64,000 nt of DNA from Candidatus Woesearchaeota archaeon (lineage in GTDB: Archaea > Nanobdellota > Nanobdellia > Woesearchaeales > UBA12501), in contig JAUSFM010000003.1 in the NCBI GenBank assembly GCA_030651375.1, positions 1 to 64,000 on the forward strand. The letters are read 5' to 3'. Position 1 is the stretch's first letter. Every line of letters starts with the position of its first letter. Below the pieces are notes generated by a model. That model was not told the DNA's origin. It searched no databases and was given only the letters and a program-made list of their open reading frames with translations. Of this stretch, positions 62,529 through 64,000 are shown in pieces. The translations under genes were made by a program, and so were the position numbers.

Positions 62529-63848
62529 ATGAGTTTTCGATATCTAGCAGAAGCGATTGGGGGACTACCAGTGACCACAGAACCGTCAGGTCTTACACTT
62601 AGGGACCGATTATTTCCACGATTCAGTCTAGTGCCAGGTGTGAGCCCGGGCCAAACTGATGAAACTCCCCAACTACCCGATGCAAGGAATTATGTATTCC
62701 TTATCGGAGGACCTACTGGTTCTGGTAAATCAGCTCTTGTTGCCCGTTTACAAAAAGTTGAAATTGCTTCTCGTGAAATGACCCGTGAAAAACGTCCTGT
62801 CGGCGATGAACAGGATGTTACTATTACCCGTGCTCAGTTTGAAGAGCGCGACGGGTTTGGCAATTATCTTTTTAGGTATAGTATTCCTTACAGCAAAGAT
62901 GCAACTGGGCGTCCGGCACTATATGGGTTTCCACGGCACAATCTTACTTTGTTGGAAGAACGCGATATGGTTCTTATGCTTGGCAATCCAGATGCAGTCA
63001 GAACTGCATATGACGCGTTAACAGACGTGGGGGTTTCTGTTGTTCCGATTCTTATTACACCGGACACTCCACAAGACCTTGAAACGCGTTTAGCATTGCG
63101 TGAAACCGATGATGCGTCACGAAAGTCAAGAATAGATATTGTTCGGGAAAATTTTCAAAAACATATAGAACTTGCAAAAGATGATGTTTATAGTCATGTT
63201 TTACACAACAATAATTCAAACAGAATGAGAAAGGAATGGAAACACAAACACGAAAGAATCTCCCTGACCGATGCCCTCGTTCGTTCAACAGCAACACGTA
63301 TTGATGTAACCTACGCTCGTTTGTCACAGGTCATTGCCTTTTATCAAGCAATAAAAGGACTTGTTCCGGTTCCTGATCCCGGTACGGTTCTCCGGCTCTA
63401 TGCAGAAACATGCTGTGCAGCATTTTTTGGACGTTCAGTTGACGAAATAAAAACAGAACGGGGAGTGACGAATGGCCTTTCAGGACTTGAACAGCTTAAA
63501 TTAATTATGGATGATATTCGATATCGTTTAAAAACCGACGGAAAAGTTCCTTTAAACACTAAACAATTTGCCAGTTCAATGCCATTTAGCTCTGATTACC
63601 TCCGAGAAACATACTGGTTGACTGACATTGAAGTTCCCCGACGCAGAAAAATGGTTCTCCACCTTAACCGGCGTGTTGCTGCAGAAGATGATGAGAGAAA
63701 TCTTGACGAATTCTTCCGATCTGCATTAGGGTCGCCTTTGGGGCGTCCGATGACTGATGAACAAGGTAATCGGGTCTTTAGTCTGACGGATCGTTGTTAT
63801 AACCATGATTGGTATTCTTCAGTTGCTGTTCGCTATACCCCAAAATAA
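62529..63848 (+). CDS. Guanylate-kinase-like P-loop protein with long C-terminal region
   Basis: This 439-residue protein has a P-loop GGPTGSGKSAL (about 60-70) and a guanylate-kinase pattern: SREMTREKRPVGDEQDV, YLFRYSIPY, ALYGFPRHNL and a lid-type DVGVSVVPILITPDTPQDLETRL. GMP-kinase-like enzymes are usually about 200 residues. Here about 50 residues precede and about 180 follow, forming an unknown helical domain. GAGGGAT precedes the ATG. Confidence 0.68.
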   Translation: MSFRYLAEAIGGLPVTTEPSGLTLRDRLFPRFSLVPGVSPGQTDETPQLPDARNYVFLIGGPTGSGKSALVARLQKVEIASREMTREKRPVGDEQDVTITRAQFEERDGFGNYLFRYSIPYSKDATGRPALYGFPRHNLTLLEERDMVLMLGNPDAVRTAYDALTDVGVSVVPILITPDTPQDLETRLALRETDDASRKSRIDIVRENFQKHIELAKDDVYSHVLHNNNSNRMRKEWKHKHERISLTDALVRSTATRIDVTYARLSQVIAFYQAIKGLVPVPDPGTVLRLYAETCCAAFFGRSVDEIKTERGVTNGLSGLEQLKLIMDDIRYRLKTDGKVPLNTKQFASSMPFSSDYLRETYWLTDIEVPRRRKMVLHLNRRVAAEDDERNLDEFFRSALGSPLGRPMTDEQGNRVFSLTDRCYNHDWYSSVAVRYTPK

Positions 63849-63852
63849 AAGA

Positions 63853-64000
63853 TTATAATTCTAAAATCATTTTTGTCTGCGTAAGATAAACCACCAGCTC
63901 ATTAATCTGGCCCATACGGTTGATAAGCATAAGCTCTTCAGGAATAAATTTCTTCAATGGCTTGTAGATTGAGGATATTATCCGCTGGCGAAGCTCATAC
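63853..64000 (-). CDS. Partial CDS at the window end (C-terminus)
   Basis: The last 49 codons of a gene run leftwards from the edge and end with TAA at 63853-63855: YELRQRIISSIYKPLKKFI, PEELMLINRMGQINE and QTKMILEL. No domain can be named from this piece. Its stop is 4 nt from the convergent guanylate-kinase-like gene. Confidence 0.5.
   Translation of the reverse strand, partial: YELRQRIISSIYKPLKKFIPEELMLINRMGQINELVVYLTQTKMILEL

Noticed and set aside
1-64000. Search for CRISPR arrays, rRNA genes and insertion sequences
   Set aside because: No regularly spaced direct repeats, rRNA signature or transposase was seen by reading; short A/T-rich repeats are promoters.

Overview
This window reads as a piece of an archaeal chromosome. 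Eukaryote/archaea-type ribosomal proteins (eL31, eL39, eS19, eL33, eS1) and archaeal uS10, aEF1A and a PDCD5-type protein are all present. Many genes have an A/T-rich TATA element about 25-30 nt before the start codon (leaderless style), while genes inside operons use GGTGAT or GAGGTG Shine-Dalgarno motifs. Class III (Q+1) pilin-like signal peptides are also seen. The many small membrane proteins, isolated pathway genes, toxin-antitoxin pairs and very large surface proteins suggest a DPANN-like lineage (Woesearchaeota or a relative). That placement is inference, not proof. I see no rRNA, CRISPR array or transposase.

Layout. 0.2-3.1 kb: a XerA recombinase and the eS19-PDCD5-eL39-eL31 operon. 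3.3-5.2 kb: a cytidylyltransferase plus iron-type alcohol dehydrogenase pair resembling phosphonate headgroup genes. 5.3-9.8 kb: an HxlR regulator divergent from a radical SAM/SPASM enzyme, then GlmS and two small basic proteins. 9.9-14.7 kb: a TrmB-like regulator, an A/T-rich two-gene island, eL33, a J-domain protein and a DEAD-box helicase. 14.7-19.8 kb: a membrane/coiled-coil operon with two paralogous membrane proteins, each followed by a coiled-coil protein, ending in a PAC2 protein. 20.0-23.3 kb: aEF1A, uS10, an AbrB/PhoU regulator and a RelBE-like pair. 24.4 kb: tRNA-Gln.

25.2-31.8 kb: a tight five-gene operon encoding a PGRP/amidase_2-like hydrolase, a class A beta-lactamase-like serine hydrolase and two paralogous glutamine-synthetase-fold amidoligases (PafA/Dop/GCS2-like). 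The two ligases flank a membrane-anchored FG-GAP protein. This is the best candidate for an undescribed system. The amidase, hydrolase and second ligase have no signal peptide, so it is probably a cytoplasmic or membrane-associated amide-forming and amide-cleaving pathway.

31.8-42.5 kb is mixed: a DUF6159-like membrane protein, a putative structured RNA upstream of tRNA-Ser, MgtE, several unknown proteins, an HExxH protein, a VapBC pair whose toxin lacks a normal start codon, a DAHP synthase, a lipoprotein, a NUDIX hydrolase and DoxX. 42.6-58.8 kb: after a HAD hydrolase come two copies of a surface cassette. Each pairs a pilin-like protein ending in an Ig-like domain with an overlapping gene for a huge exported protein. 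One (1179 aa) carries NlpC/P60-like, PG-binding-like and lysozyme-like domains. The other (3078 aa) carries a coiled coil, two kinase-like domains and an unknown C-terminal domain. 58.8-64 kb: unknown proteins, a cold-shock-like protein, eS1, a guanylate-kinase-like protein and a partial gene.
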